Source: Zhenhengia yiwuensis (GTDB lineage: Bacteria > Bacillota > Clostridia > Lachnospirales > Cellulosilyticaceae). Taken from it: a stretch of 64,000 nt of DNA. The notes under the pieces are model-generated. The model searched no databases. It saw only the letters and a list, made by a program, of their open reading frames with translations, and was not told the origin of the DNA. Of this stretch, positions 8,620-17,245 are shown piece by piece. The translations under genes were made by a program, and so were the position numbers. The stretch is from the NCBI RefSeq assembly GCF_014384995.1, contig NZ_JACRSY010000005.1, positions 1 through 64,000 of the forward strand, read 5' to 3'. How positions within the stretch are numbered: the stretch's first letter is position 1; the number at the start of each line of letters is the position of its first letter.

Positions 8620-10011
8620 CTACAATGTTTTTGCTTTTTCTACTGCTTCTTCAATAGAACCAACCATTAAGAATGCATTTTCTGGAAGGTCATCATGTTT
8701 ACCTTCAAGAATTTCTTTGAAGCCACGGATAGTTTCTTTAATTGGTACATATTTACCAGGGCTACCTGTAAAGACTTCTGCTACGAAGAATGGTTGTGAA
8801 AGGAATTTCTGAACACGACGAGCACGGTTTACAACTACTCTATCTTCTTCAGAAAGTTCATCCATACCTAAGATAGCGATGATATCTTGAAGTTCTTTGT
8901 ATCTTTGAAGAATAGCTTGAACGCCACGAGCTACTTCGTAGTGATCTTCACCTACGATTTGTGGGTCAAGGATACGTGATGTAGATTCAAGTGGGTCTAC
9001 TGCTGGGTAGATACCTTGTTCTACTTGTGCACGTGAAAGTACTGTTTTCGCATCAAGATGGGCGAAAGTAGTAGCTGGAGCTGGGTCAGTTAAGTCATCG
9101 GCTGGAACGTAAACCGCTTGAACAGATGTGATTGACCCTGTGTTTGTTGATGTAATACGTTCTTGAAGTGCACCCATTTCAGTTGCAAGTGTTGGTTGGT
9201 AACCAACGGCACTTGGAGTACGTCCAAGAAGGGCAGATACCTCAGAACCAGCTTGAACAAGACGGAAGATGTTATCTACGAACAGAAGTACGTCTTGTCC
9301 TGATTGGTCACGGAAGTATTCAGCCATAGTAAGACCAGTAAGTGCAACACGCATTCTGGCACCAGGTGGCTCGTTCATTTGTCCGAACACCATTGTTGTT
9401 TTTGAGATAACGCCTGAATCTGTCATCTCATGGAAAAGGTCATTACCTTCTCTAGTACGCTCACCTACACCTGCGAATACAGAGAAACCACCATGCTCTG
9501 TAGCAATGTTACGGATAAGCTCTTGAATGAGTACAGTTTTACCTACACCGGCACCACCGAATAAACCAATTTTACCACCTTTAAGGTATGGACAAAGAAG
9601 GTCAACTACTTTAATCCCTGTTTCAAGAATTTCTGATTCTGTAGCTAATTCTTCAAATGTAGGTGCTGCTCTATGAATAGGCCATTTTTCTACATCTGGA
9701 TTTTCTTTACCATCTACTGCATCTCCTGTTACGTTAAAGATACGTCCAAGTGTTGCTGTACCTACTGGTACACTAATTGGTGCACCTGTGTCAACTGCTT
9801 CTATTCCACGCACTAAACCATCTGTTGCAGACATAGCAATACATCTTACAACATCATCACCAAGATGTTGAGCAACTTCTACTACAAGTTTTTCTCCATT
9901 TTCTCTTGTGATTTCAATAGCGTTGTAAAGTGCAGGAAGGTTATTTGGCGTAAATTTTATATCTAAAACAGGACCGATAATTTGAACAACATGTCCTATG
10001 TTTTGTGCCAT
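8620..10011 (-). CDS. atpD: ATP synthase beta subunit
   Basis: Catalytic beta subunit (463 residues), full length. The P-loop GGAGVGKTVLIQELI is at about residue 155, the Walker B region reads LLFVDNIFRLVQAGSEVSAL, and GMDELSEEDR is the DELSEED segment that touches epsilon/gamma. It forms the catalytic sites of the F1 hexamer with alpha. It starts at ATG 10011 behind AGGAGTG and is followed by atpC with only the ribosome binding site between. Confidence 0.98.
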   Translation of the reverse strand: MAQNIGHVVQIIGPVLDIKFTPNNLPALYNAIEITRENGEKLVVEVAQHLGDDVVRCIAMSATDGLVRGIEAVDTGAPISVPVGTATLGRIFNVTGDAVDGKENPDVEKWPIHRAAPTFEELATESEILETGIKVVDLLCPYLKGGKIGLFGGAGVGKTVLIQELIRNIATEHGGFSVFAGVGERTREGNDLFHEMTDSGVISKTTMVFGQMNEPPGARMRVALTGLTMAEYFRDQSGQDVLLFVDNIFRLVQAGSEVSALLGRTPSAVGYQPTLATEMGALQERITSTNTGSITSVQAVYVPADDLTDPAPATTFAHLDAKTVLSRAQVEQGIYPAVDPLESTSRILDPQIVGEDHYEVARGVQAILQRYKELQDIIAILGMDELSEEDRVVVNRARRVQKFLSQPFFVAEVFTGSPGKYVPIKETIRGFKEILEGKHDDLPENAFLMVGSIEEAVEKAKTL

Positions 10012-10036
10012 TAACTCTTCACTCCTTTTAATTTAA

Positions 10037-10897
10037 TTACTTAAGGGCTCCAGCTCCAGCTACGATTTCAGTTAATTCTTGTGTAATCGCTGCTTGACGT
10101 GCTCTATTAGATTCGATTTCAAGTTTTGCAATCATTTCGTTTGCATTTTCTGTAGCAGAATCCATAGCTGTCATTCTGGCACCTTGTTCACTTGCACTAG
10201 ACTCTACAAGTCCTCCGAAGATAACATCTGTTACATAACGAGGCATGAGATAATCTAATACAGCTTCTGGAGAAGGATCATAGATTAATAAATCTTTTGG
10301 TCCTTCTGTTTCTGGTTCTTCAATTTCTGATATATCTACTGGTAAAAGACGAATCATAGTAGGCTCTTGTTGGATAGTAGATTTAAATGCTGTATAAGCT
10401 AAATAAACTTCTCCAACTTCACCTTTATTAAATAAATCAATAACATAATGTGCAATCTCTTTTGCATCATTGTAAGTAGGGTCAGCAGAAATACCTGTGA
10501 TTTCTTTTTGGATATCAAAATGTCTTGCTCTGAAGAACTCTCTTGATTTTTTACCTACTGTAATAAGACGAGCTTCGTCTTTATTTGTTATATGATTCAT
10601 TACTAATTTACCAACGTTGGCATTGTAACCACCAGCAAGACCTCTATCTGCTGCTAAAATAACATAACCTTTATTACTTGACCCATTCTGTTTAAGAAGT
10701 GGTGAGTTAAGGTTTTCTGAGTTTTTAGCAATAGATTTAATAACCTTTTGTACTTCAGTAAAGAACGGTCTTGATTTAAGAGCCGATTCTTTAGCTTTAG
10801 TAAGCTTAGCTGTTGCTACAAGGTTCATGGCATTAGTAATTTGTTTGGTGCTGCTTACGCTTTTAATTCGTCCTTTGATAGCTTGTAAAGACGCCAT
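10037..10897 (-). CDS. atpG: ATP synthase gamma subunit
   Basis: Gamma subunit (286 residues), the rotating central shaft of F1. The N-terminal helix MASLQAIKGRIKSVSSTKQI and the C-terminal helix (TAMDSATENANEMIAKLEIE then RARQAAITQELTEIVAGA) are typical; together they form the coiled coil inside the alpha/beta ring. AADRGLAGGYNANV marks the Rossmann-like middle part. Gene order atpA-atpG-atpD is standard. Confidence 0.97.
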   Translation of the reverse strand: MASLQAIKGRIKSVSSTKQITNAMNLVATAKLTKAKESALKSRPFFTEVQKVIKSIAKNSENLNSPLLKQNGSSNKGYVILAADRGLAGGYNANVGKLVMNHITNKDEARLITVGKKSREFFRARHFDIQKEITGISADPTYNDAKEIAHYVIDLFNKGEVGEVYLAYTAFKSTIQQEPTMIRLLPVDISEIEEPETEGPKDLLIYDPSPEAVLDYLMPRYVTDVIFGGLVESSASEQGARMTAMDSATENANEMIAKLEIESNRARQAAITQELTEIVAGAGALK

Positions 10898-10920
10898 TTA
10901 CCGCACCTCTTCTTTCTAAA

Positions 10921-12432
10921 TTATTCAGCTTTAAAGCTAGCTTTAAATTCACTAATAACTTTTTTAAGTTTTTCATCTAGTTCGTTTGTAATACCAGCTT
11001 TGCCTGTTACTTCAGTAAGAAGTTCTGGGTATTTAGTGTTTACTGTTTCAAGAAGTTCTTTCTCGAATTGTTTTACTGCTGATACTGGAATATCAAGAAG
11101 ATATTTTCTTGTAGCTGCAAAGAGTACGATTACTTGCTCTGCTACACTCATTGGCTTGTACTGTGGTTGTTTTAAAACTTCCATAATACGTTCACCTTGT
11201 GCTAATGCATTTTGAGTAGCTGCATCAAGGTCTGAACCGAACTGAGCGAATGCTGCAAGAGAACGGTACTGAGCAAGTTCCACACGGACTGGACCTGCGA
11301 TTTGTTTCATCGCTTTAATTTGAGCTGCACCACCAACACGTGATACTGAAAGACCTGGGTTAACCGCTGGTCTTACACCTGCGTTGAAAAGTTCAGTTTC
11401 AAGGAAAATCTGACCATCTGTGATAGAAATTACGTTTGTTGGGATGTATGCTGAAATATCCCCAGCTTGTGTTTCAATGATTGGAAGAGCAGTCATAGAA
11501 CCGCCGCCTCTTTCATCTGAAAGTTTAGCTGCTCTCTCAAGAAGTCTTGAGTGAAGGTAGAATACGTCCCCTGGATAAGCCTCACGACCTGGTGGTCTAT
11601 GAAGAAGTAATGCCATTGTACGGTAAGCAACAGCGTGTTTAGATAAATCATCATAAATGATAAGTACATCTCCACCGTTTTCCATCCATTCTTCACCAAT
11701 AGCAGCACCTGCATAAGGAGCAAGGTATTGAAGTGGTGATGAATCACTTGCTGTTGAGGCTACTACTGTTGTGTAGCTCATTGCATCATGTTTCTCAAGT
11801 GTTTTAACAAGTTGAGCAATTGTTGATGCTTTTTGTCCGATTGCAACGTAGATACATTTTACATTTTGACCTTTTTGGTTAATGATTGTATCGATAGCAA
11901 TTGCAGTTTTACCTGTTTGACGGTCTCCGATAATAAGCTCACGTTGTCCACGTCCGATTGGAACCATGGCATCGATAGCTTTTTCACCTGTTTGAAGTGG
12001 TGTATCTACTGATTTTCTTTCGATAACCCCTGGAGCAATACGCTCTACAGGACGGAAATTTGTAGTATTGATTGGGCCTTTACCATCGATAGGTTGGCCA
12101 AGAGGGTTAACAACACGTCCGCAAAGTGCGTCACCAACTGGAACTTCTACTACACGTCCTGTTGATTTAACGTCGCTACCTTCTTTAATATGTTGGTCTG
12201 AACCTAAAAGAACAACCCCAATGTTGTCTTCTTCTAAGTTAAGAACCATTCCGTATACGCCGCCAGTGAATTCAAGAAGTTCCCCTGCCATTGCTTTTTC
12301 GAGTCCGTGTACACGAGCGATACCGTCCCCTACTGTAATAACAGTTCCTACTTCTGATACTTCAAGGCGTGTTTTATAGTTATTAATTTGACTTTTAATA
12401 ACGCTGCTGATTTCCTCTGGTCTAAGGTTCAT
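10921..12432 (-). CDS. atpA: ATP synthase alpha subunit
   Basis: Alpha subunit (503 residues), the non-catalytic nucleotide-binding partner of beta in the F1 hexamer. The P-loop GDRQTGKTAIAIDTI is near residue 170. NPGLSVSRVGGAAQIKAMK is the region that carries the arginine finger. The N-terminal domain begins MNLRPEEISSVIKSQI. It is full length, with no unusual feature. It lies between atpH and atpG. Confidence 0.98.
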   Translation of the reverse strand: MNLRPEEISSVIKSQINNYKTRLEVSEVGTVITVGDGIARVHGLEKAMAGELLEFTGGVYGMVLNLEEDNIGVVLLGSDQHIKEGSDVKSTGRVVEVPVGDALCGRVVNPLGQPIDGKGPINTTNFRPVERIAPGVIERKSVDTPLQTGEKAIDAMVPIGRGQRELIIGDRQTGKTAIAIDTIINQKGQNVKCIYVAIGQKASTIAQLVKTLEKHDAMSYTTVVASTASDSSPLQYLAPYAGAAIGEEWMENGGDVLIIYDDLSKHAVAYRTMALLLHRPPGREAYPGDVFYLHSRLLERAAKLSDERGGGSMTALPIIETQAGDISAYIPTNVISITDGQIFLETELFNAGVRPAVNPGLSVSRVGGAAQIKAMKQIAGPVRVELAQYRSLAAFAQFGSDLDAATQNALAQGERIMEVLKQPQYKPMSVAEQVIVLFAATRKYLLDIPVSAVKQFEKELLETVNTKYPELLTEVTGKAGITNELDEKLKKVISEFKASFKAE

Positions 12433-12453
12433 TAAATCATTACACCCCTTTTA

Positions 12454-12999
12454 TTATGCAAGTCGCAAACTATTAAGCTCAGCTTTAAGTGCATCCATTT
12501 GACCTTTGATGCTACCATCTACCACTTTATCACCAACACGTACGATAAGACCTCCAATAATAGAAGCATCTATTTGCTCTTCTATAACGACTGTTTTACC
12601 TGTATTGTTTTCAATATGTGCTTTAATTTGCGCTAATTGCTGATTTGTTAATGGCTTAGCTGAAATAACAGTTGCCTTTAAAACTCCTGCTGCTTCTTCT
12701 GCCATAGAAATAAATTTTTCAAGAATACGTACAAGATACTCAGTTCTTGCTTTTTTAATAACAAGAGCTATAAGACCTACAAACTCTTCAGATACTTGAC
12801 CTGCAAAAGCTTTCTCTACAAGCTCAATTTTTTGTTCCTCTGTAATACTTGGATGACTAAGTAATTTAAGGTAATCTGCTTCATCAGCAAGTACTTTAAG
12901 AATCATCCTAGCCTCTTCTTCAAATTTAAGCATTGCTCCTTTTTCAAAAGCAATATCAAAGAGGGCAGTAGCATAGCGGTTTACGATTATCTCAGCCAC
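12454..12999 (-). CDS. atpH: ATP synthase delta subunit
   Basis: Delta subunit (181 residues), which joins the peripheral b stalk to the top of F1. The N-terminal helical domain begins VNRYATALFDIAFEKG, and the C-terminal part ends with IDASIIGGLIVRVGDKVVDG, the most conserved motif of the family. Its start overlaps the end of atpF by 13 nt, which suggests coupled translation. Confidence 0.96.
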   Translation of the reverse strand: MAEIIVNRYATALFDIAFEKGAMLKFEEEARMILKVLADEADYLKLLSHPSITEEQKIELVEKAFAGQVSEEFVGLIALVIKKARTEYLVRILEKFISMAEEAAGVLKATVISAKPLTNQQLAQIKAHIENNTGKTVVIEEQIDASIIGGLIVRVGDKVVDGSIKGQMDALKAELNSLRLA

Positions 13000-13505
13000 T
13001 GTACATCCCCCATCTCTTTAATCATTTCATCTACTAATTCATTTTGTTTATTTTCATCCATAGAAGCTGCTACAAACTTGCTTGCCATAAGGCTAGCTAC
13101 TTCGATCATTTCAGCTTTCATTTCAGCTTGTACACGCTCTTTTTCAAGTTCGATATCTTTAAATGCTTTAGTTTTAATGACTTCGGCTTCTTCTCTAGCT
13201 GCTCTGATGATTTCTTCTTCACGTGCTAGAGCTTTAGCTCTGGCTTCTTTTAATATTTCGTTTGCTTCAGCCTCAATGTTAGTAAGTTTTGCCTGATAAT
13301 CCTTTTTAAGACCTTCTGCATCTTTTTTAGCATTTGTTGCATCATTAACTTCAGCAGCAATCATCGCTTGACGTTTTTCTAAAAATTCACTTACTGGCTT
13401 AAATAATAATTTAGCAAGAATAAAGATAATTAAGCCTAACGCGAGAAGCTGTACAAACCATTCCCATCCTGTTTGCATGGAGAATTCAATAATTTTTGAG
13501 CTCAA
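12987..13505 (-). CDS. atpF: ATP synthase b subunit
   Basis: Subunit b (172 residues), the peripheral stator stalk. One N-terminal membrane helix (WFVQLLALGLIIFILAKLLF) is followed by a long charged helix rich in A, E and K that should dimerise as a coiled coil. The sequence FLEKRQAMIAAEVNDA just after the membrane is typical of bacterial b. A single b gene (no b') is seen, so a b homodimer is expected. Confidence 0.95.
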   Translation of the reverse strand: MSSKIIEFSMQTGWEWFVQLLALGLIIFILAKLLFKPVSEFLEKRQAMIAAEVNDATNAKKDAEGLKKDYQAKLTNIEAEANEILKEARAKALAREEEIIRAAREEAEVIKTKAFKDIELEKERVQAEMKAEMIEVASLMASKFVAASMDENKQNELVDEMIKEMGDVQWLR

Positions 13506-13552
13506 AGGGAAAGTCCCTCCTTTCTATAGTCTTTATAGCGCCTTTTATTTAA

Positions 13553-13837
13553 TTAACCAATTAAGTTCATGTATGTTGAGATAAGTGGGTTAGCAAATAA
13601 AAGAATGATAGCTACGATAAGACCATAGATACCTGTTGTTTCAGCTACGGCTGCACCAAGTAACATTGTACGTACTACGTCTGATTGTGCTTCTGGTTGA
13701 CGACCTACTGCTTCTGCACCTTTACCAGCTGCATAACCTTGTCCAATACCAGGTCCAATACCTGCGATCATTGCAAGACCAGCACCAATTGCTGAACATG
13801 CTAAAATTAAAGCTCTTCCATCGATTTGGTTTTCCAT
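13553..13837 (-). CDS. atpE: ATP synthase c subunit, single hairpin
   Basis: A two-helix c subunit (94 residues) of the membrane rotor ring. Helix 1 has GIGPGIGQGYAAGK and helix 2 has GAAVAETTGIYGL. The ion-binding Glu is E66. Gln33, Val64, Thr67, Thr68 and Tyr71 line up with the Na+ ligands and supporting residues known from Ilyobacter tartaricus (Gln32, Val63, Ser66, Thr67, Tyr70), so sodium coupling is likely. It directly follows a second, duplicated c-subunit gene. Confidence 0.95.
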   Translation of the reverse strand: MENQIDGRALILACSAIGAGLAMIAGIGPGIGQGYAAGKGAEAVGRQPEAQSDVVRTMLLGAAVAETTGIYGLIVAIILLFANPLISTYMNLIG

Positions 13838-13858
13838 TTTAAATTCCTCCTTATATTC

Positions 13859-14401
13859 CTATGCGAATAAGTTTACAAATAATAATAGTAATGCAATAAT
13901 AAGTGCGTAAATACCTGTTGTTTGAGCAACTGCTTGACCAAGAAGCATGGTTCTTACTATAGCACTTTGAAGCTTAGGTCTTTTACCTACTGCTTCCGCA
14001 GCCTTACCAGCTGCATAACCTTGTCCAATACCAGGTCCAATACCTGCAATCATTGCAAAACCTGCACCAATTGCTGATGCTGCAAGAACGATTGCTATAC
14101 CGCCTTTGTTAATAAGCGGATTGGCAAATAACATGATAATGGCAATAACAAGTGAGAAAATCCCTGATGTTTCAGCAACAGCAGCTCCAAGTAACATAAC
14201 AAGTGTTGCTGGTTTACCACCATCTTTAGGATTTTTACCCATAGCCTCTGCCGCTTTACCAGCTGCAAAGCCCTGACCAATACCTGGTCCAATACCTGCG
14301 ATCATCGCAAGTCCTGCACCAATCGCGGAGAAGGCTAAAACAAGGGCTACAGGGTCTACATTTGCCATCCATCCAAAAAGGAAATCTGCGTATCCCGTCA
14401 T
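13859..14401 (-). CDS. atpE: ATP synthase c subunit, double hairpin (V-type-like)
   Basis: A 180-residue tandem fusion of two c hairpins with four membrane helices. The first hairpin keeps Gln43 and the ion-binding Glu77 (AAVAETSGIF). The second keeps Gln127, but has Gln160 (QAVAQTTGIY) where Glu is expected; the codon is CAA at 13922-13924. The protein therefore has one carboxylate for four helices, as in V-type c subunits. Acetobacterium woodii is known to have such an 18-kDa c1 beside normal c subunits, in the same gene position after atpB. Start ATG 14401 is preferred over GTG 14410 because AGAGGTG is well placed for it. Confidence 0.93.
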   Translation of the reverse strand: MTGYADFLFGWMANVDPVALVLAFSAIGAGLAMIAGIGPGIGQGFAAGKAAEAMGKNPKDGGKPATLVMLLGAAVAETSGIFSLVIAIIMLFANPLINKGGIAIVLAASAIGAGFAMIAGIGPGIGQGYAAGKAAEAVGKRPKLQSAIVRTMLLGQAVAQTTGIYALIIALLLLFVNLFA

Positions 14402-14418
14402 TTCTTTCACCTCTTCTT

Positions 14419-15117
14419 TTAGTCTTCCATTGCGCTAGATACAAATGTCATGCTTAGCATAACGAAAATCAGTGTTTGTAATGCCCCTGCAAATACGTCG
14501 AAGTATGAATGCAGTACTGAAGGCAATCCAAGTTGTGCCCACCATGGCATCATGGCATAGTAAAGTCCCATGATGATTGTTCCACCTAAGATATTACCAA
14601 ATAAACGGAAACTTAATGAAATTGGGTTAGCAAGTTCACCAATAATGTTAAGTGGTAATAAGAATGGCATTGGCTCTAAGAAACCTTTTAAGTATCTTGT
14701 TCCTCTTGCTCTTAAACCATACCACTGAATCATAAAGAATGTGGTTAAAGATAAGGCAAAAGTAGTCGCAATGTCCGCAGTAGGTGGTCTTAGTCCAATT
14801 AATCCTGTAAGGTTACATAGCAGGATGAATAAAAACATAGGACCATAGAATGAACTGAATCTTGCATTTTTTTCACCCATTGTACTAATTGTAAAGCTAT
14901 TAATAGTGTCTACTAAAAACTCAATGATAATTTGAAATTTACTATCTGGTATCATTTTAAAGTTTTTAAGTTTATAACGTACAATAAGTCCAAAAATTGT
15001 AAGTACAGCCATTACCAGAAATGTATTAATATGCGTAGTTGTGAGACCAAAAGATTGTCCATTATATTCAAAGAATGTGACTACCTGATGAATCCCAAAA
15101 TCTAAATTTTGCTCCAC
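14419..15117 (-). CDS. atpB: ATP synthase a subunit
   Basis: Subunit a (232 residues), the membrane stator with the ion half-channels. The essential Arg is in ELANPISLSFRLFGNILGG, and there are about five to six membrane helices. It starts with GTG 15117 (GTG GAG CAA) behind AGGAGAG. It lies before the two c genes, which is the standard a-c-b order. Partner for both c types is inferred from the operon. Confidence 0.96.
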   Translation of the reverse strand: MEQNLDFGIHQVVTFFEYNGQSFGLTTTHINTFLVMAVLTIFGLIVRYKLKNFKMIPDSKFQIIIEFLVDTINSFTISTMGEKNARFSSFYGPMFLFILLCNLTGLIGLRPPTADIATTFALSLTTFFMIQWYGLRARGTRYLKGFLEPMPFLLPLNIIGELANPISLSFRLFGNILGGTIIMGLYYAMMPWWAQLGLPSVLHSYFDVFAGALQTLIFVMLSMTFVSSAMED

Positions 15118-15179
15118 CTACCCACTCTCCTTTCCATATAAATTTCTATGCTAAAGAGCTAATGCTCTTGTTGCCTCAT

Positions 15180-15542
15180 TTACTTTAGGCCTAATTGTAC
15201 ATAGGCTCCTACTTTCATGGAGACTAATCCAAAAAATACACCTAAAAGACTTACATCCTTATTAAGGGCTGCTACTAAAAGGACAATACCTGTCAGTACA
15301 TAACGAAGCATATACTGTCTTTGTGTATATCCCTTTGCTTTAGCTTCCGAAAGATTAACTGCCTTTGTAAAAGTATTTTCCATAAGTTTAAGTTTAAGAA
15401 GGGCTATAAGAAGACCTAAAACAATACCTAAAGTCCAGCTTAAAGCATCTGTTACCATAAACAATCCTATTCCATATACAACTAACGAAAAAGCTACCAT
15501 TGTACATTGCATTGCATAATTTTTCATAAATGCTTTATTCAT
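15180..15542 (-). CDS. atpI: ATP synthase subunit I-like membrane protein
   Basis: A 120-residue protein with four membrane helices, of the AtpI/ATP synthase subunit I family. It sits just before atpB, where many Firmicutes keep atpI. The family has been linked to c-ring assembly and to cation supply; no enzyme motif is visible. The basic loop after helix 2 (LKLKLMENTFTKAVNLSEAK) is conserved in clostridial members. It overlaps the preceding gene by 8 nt. Confidence 0.8.
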   Translation of the reverse strand: MNKAFMKNYAMQCTMVAFSLVVYGIGLFMVTDALSWTLGIVLGLLIALLKLKLMENTFTKAVNLSEAKAKGYTQRQYMLRYVLTGIVLLVAALNKDVSLLGVFFGLVSMKVGAYVQLGLK

Positions 15543-15762
15543 TTTTCTTCCCTTTCTTAGCTTCCTTACCTACAATGTAAAATAAATTTCTAAAGGCACT
15601 TCCTACTCCTAGCAAAATAAAAATCACTAGAAATAGTGGTGCTTTACCAGTTACTTTATCTAAAAAATTCCCTATAAATACGCATAGAAAAATAGGAATG
15701 ATCATAGATAGACCAACTTGTTCTACAAGAGCTAAAGCACTTATCCATCCCTTACTCTTCAT
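15535..15762 (-). CDS. AtpZ/AtpI-family small membrane protein
   Basis: A 75-residue protein with two membrane helices (ALALVEQVGLSMIIPIFLCV, then APLFLVIFILLGVGSAFRNL) and a lysine-rich tail. This is the AtpZ (F0F1-ATPase subunit, putative) family. AtpZ and AtpI have been proposed to form a small Mg2+/Ca2+ channel or assembly aid. It opens the ATP synthase genes, 14 nt after wecB, and overlaps the next gene by 8 nt. Confidence 0.82.
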   Translation of the reverse strand: MKSKGWISALALVEQVGLSMIIPIFLCVFIGNFLDKVTGKAPLFLVIFILLGVGSAFRNLFYIVGKEAKKGKKNE

Positions 15763-15776
15763 CTATTCACCTACTT

Positions 15777-16940
15777 CTATGCATTATAAATATAATCTTG
15801 TGGTCTTTCTTTACCTTCTTTAAAGTAAGAAAGAATAGCTTCTACAATACGTACAGAAGCATGTCCATCTCCAAATGGATTTTTAGCTTGTGCCATTTGC
15901 TTATAAACGACTTCATCCGTAAGGAGTTCTTTTGTAAGGTTGTAAATGGTTTCTTTTTGTACACCAGCAAGTTTAAGTGTACCAGCTTCAACACCTTCAG
16001 GTCTTTCGGTTACATTACGAAGTACAAGTACAGGTTTCCCCATAGAAGGTACCTCTTCTTGCAGACCGCCTGAATCTGTAAGCACAAGATATGAACGGTT
16101 CATCAAGTTATGCATATCTTTAAGATCGAGCGGTTCAATAAGATGGACATTACATGTGTCTCCTAATATTTCGTAGACTACATCTCTTACAACTGGATTT
16201 TTATGCACTGCATAAACAACTTCTACATCATCAAATTCCTCTGCAATAGCTTTTACAGCTTCACAAATTTGACGAAGTGGCTCTCCTTGATTCTCTCTTC
16301 TATGAGCTGTCATTGTAATGACGCGTTTATTTTTATAGTCAATGTTATTGAGCAAATCTACTGTAAAGTGATAATCCTCTTCAATAGTTGTTTTAAGTGC
16401 ATCAATAACGGTATTCCCTGTTACATAAATAGCCTGCTCATCTACTGCTTCTTTTAATAAGTTCTTTTTAGCTTGTGGTGTAGGAGAAAAATGAAGTGTT
16501 GAAAGCGCACCAGCTAACTTTCTGTTCATTTCTTCTGGAAATGGCTCGTATATATTGTATGTACGAAGCCCTGCTTCTACATGTCCTACAGGAATTTGTT
16601 TGTAAAAAGCTGCAAGCGCTGTTACAAATGTTGTAGATGTATCCCCATGTACCAAAACGATATCTGGTTTAGCTTCTTCTAACACACTTTCCATTCCTTC
16701 TAGTACACGTGTTGTAATACCTGTTAACGTCTGGCGATCCTTCATAATGTTAAGATCATAATCAGGTACAATGTTAAAAATTTCTAATACTTGATCGAGC
16801 ATTTCTCTGTGTTGTGCTGTTACACAAACTAAATTTTCAATTTCGCTGTTTTTCTCTAGTTCTTTTACAAGTGGTGCCATTTTAATAGCTTCTGGTCTTG
16901 TGCCAAACACGCTCATAACGCGAATTTTATCTCTTATCAT
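15777..16940 (-). CDS. wecB: UDP-N-acetylglucosamine 2-epimerase (non-hydrolysing)
   Basis: Interconverts UDP-GlcNAc and UDP-ManNAc for cell-wall polymers (387 residues, full length). Family motifs seen: VMSVFGTRPEAIKMAPLVKE, VHGDTSTTFV, VGHVEAGLRT, PFPEEMNR, TAHRRENQG, TDSGGLQEE and NVTERPEG. I use ATG 16940 behind AGGAGCG rather than the ATG at 16970. It heads the transcript that runs into the ATP synthase genes. A TATAAT-like -10 for it lies on the minus strand at 16994-16999. wecB beside atpI is a common clostridial order; the usual neighbour wecA is 30 kb away here. Confidence 0.95.
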   Translation of the reverse strand: MIRDKIRVMSVFGTRPEAIKMAPLVKELEKNSEIENLVCVTAQHREMLDQVLEIFNIVPDYDLNIMKDRQTLTGITTRVLEGMESVLEEAKPDIVLVHGDTSTTFVTALAAFYKQIPVGHVEAGLRTYNIYEPFPEEMNRKLAGALSTLHFSPTPQAKKNLLKEAVDEQAIYVTGNTVIDALKTTIEEDYHFTVDLLNNIDYKNKRVITMTAHRRENQGEPLRQICEAVKAIAEEFDDVEVVYAVHKNPVVRDVVYEILGDTCNVHLIEPLDLKDMHNLMNRSYLVLTDSGGLQEEVPSMGKPVLVLRNVTERPEGVEAGTLKLAGVQKETIYNLTKELLTDEVVYKQMAQAKNPFGDGHASVRIVEAILSYFKEGKERPQDYIYNA

Positions 16941-17118
16941 TTCTACGCTCCTATTATCCTCTTTTATCATTTGATATCAGATTTAGTGTGTTTATTATAC
17001 CTTAATATTATGTATATCCTATAAAAATAAGCTTTTTATCCTACTTACTTTACCACTATAGTTGTACAATTGTAAATGCTCTAAGTATATTTTGCATAAT
17101 ATCGAATTTTACAAAAAA

Positions 17119-17148
17119 TTTAAGACAGAGATAAATCTCTGTCTTAAA
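17119..17148. terminator. Terminator downstream of metH
   Basis: TTTAAGACAGAGA (17119-17131) pairs perfectly with TCTCTGTCTTAAA (17136-17148). On the minus strand a TTTTTTGT run follows, which fits termination of the metH operon. The remaining gene-free bases between 16941 and 17245 hold only the wecB promoter region. Confidence 0.8.
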
Positions 17149-17245
17149 TACTACGCAAATCTATTTTAGAACAACATTAATATCCTTTTATTTCTTGCTT
17201 AGTAGCTCTTTTATCCAAGCCTTTTTCCCTCAATTTCCCTGCTAT

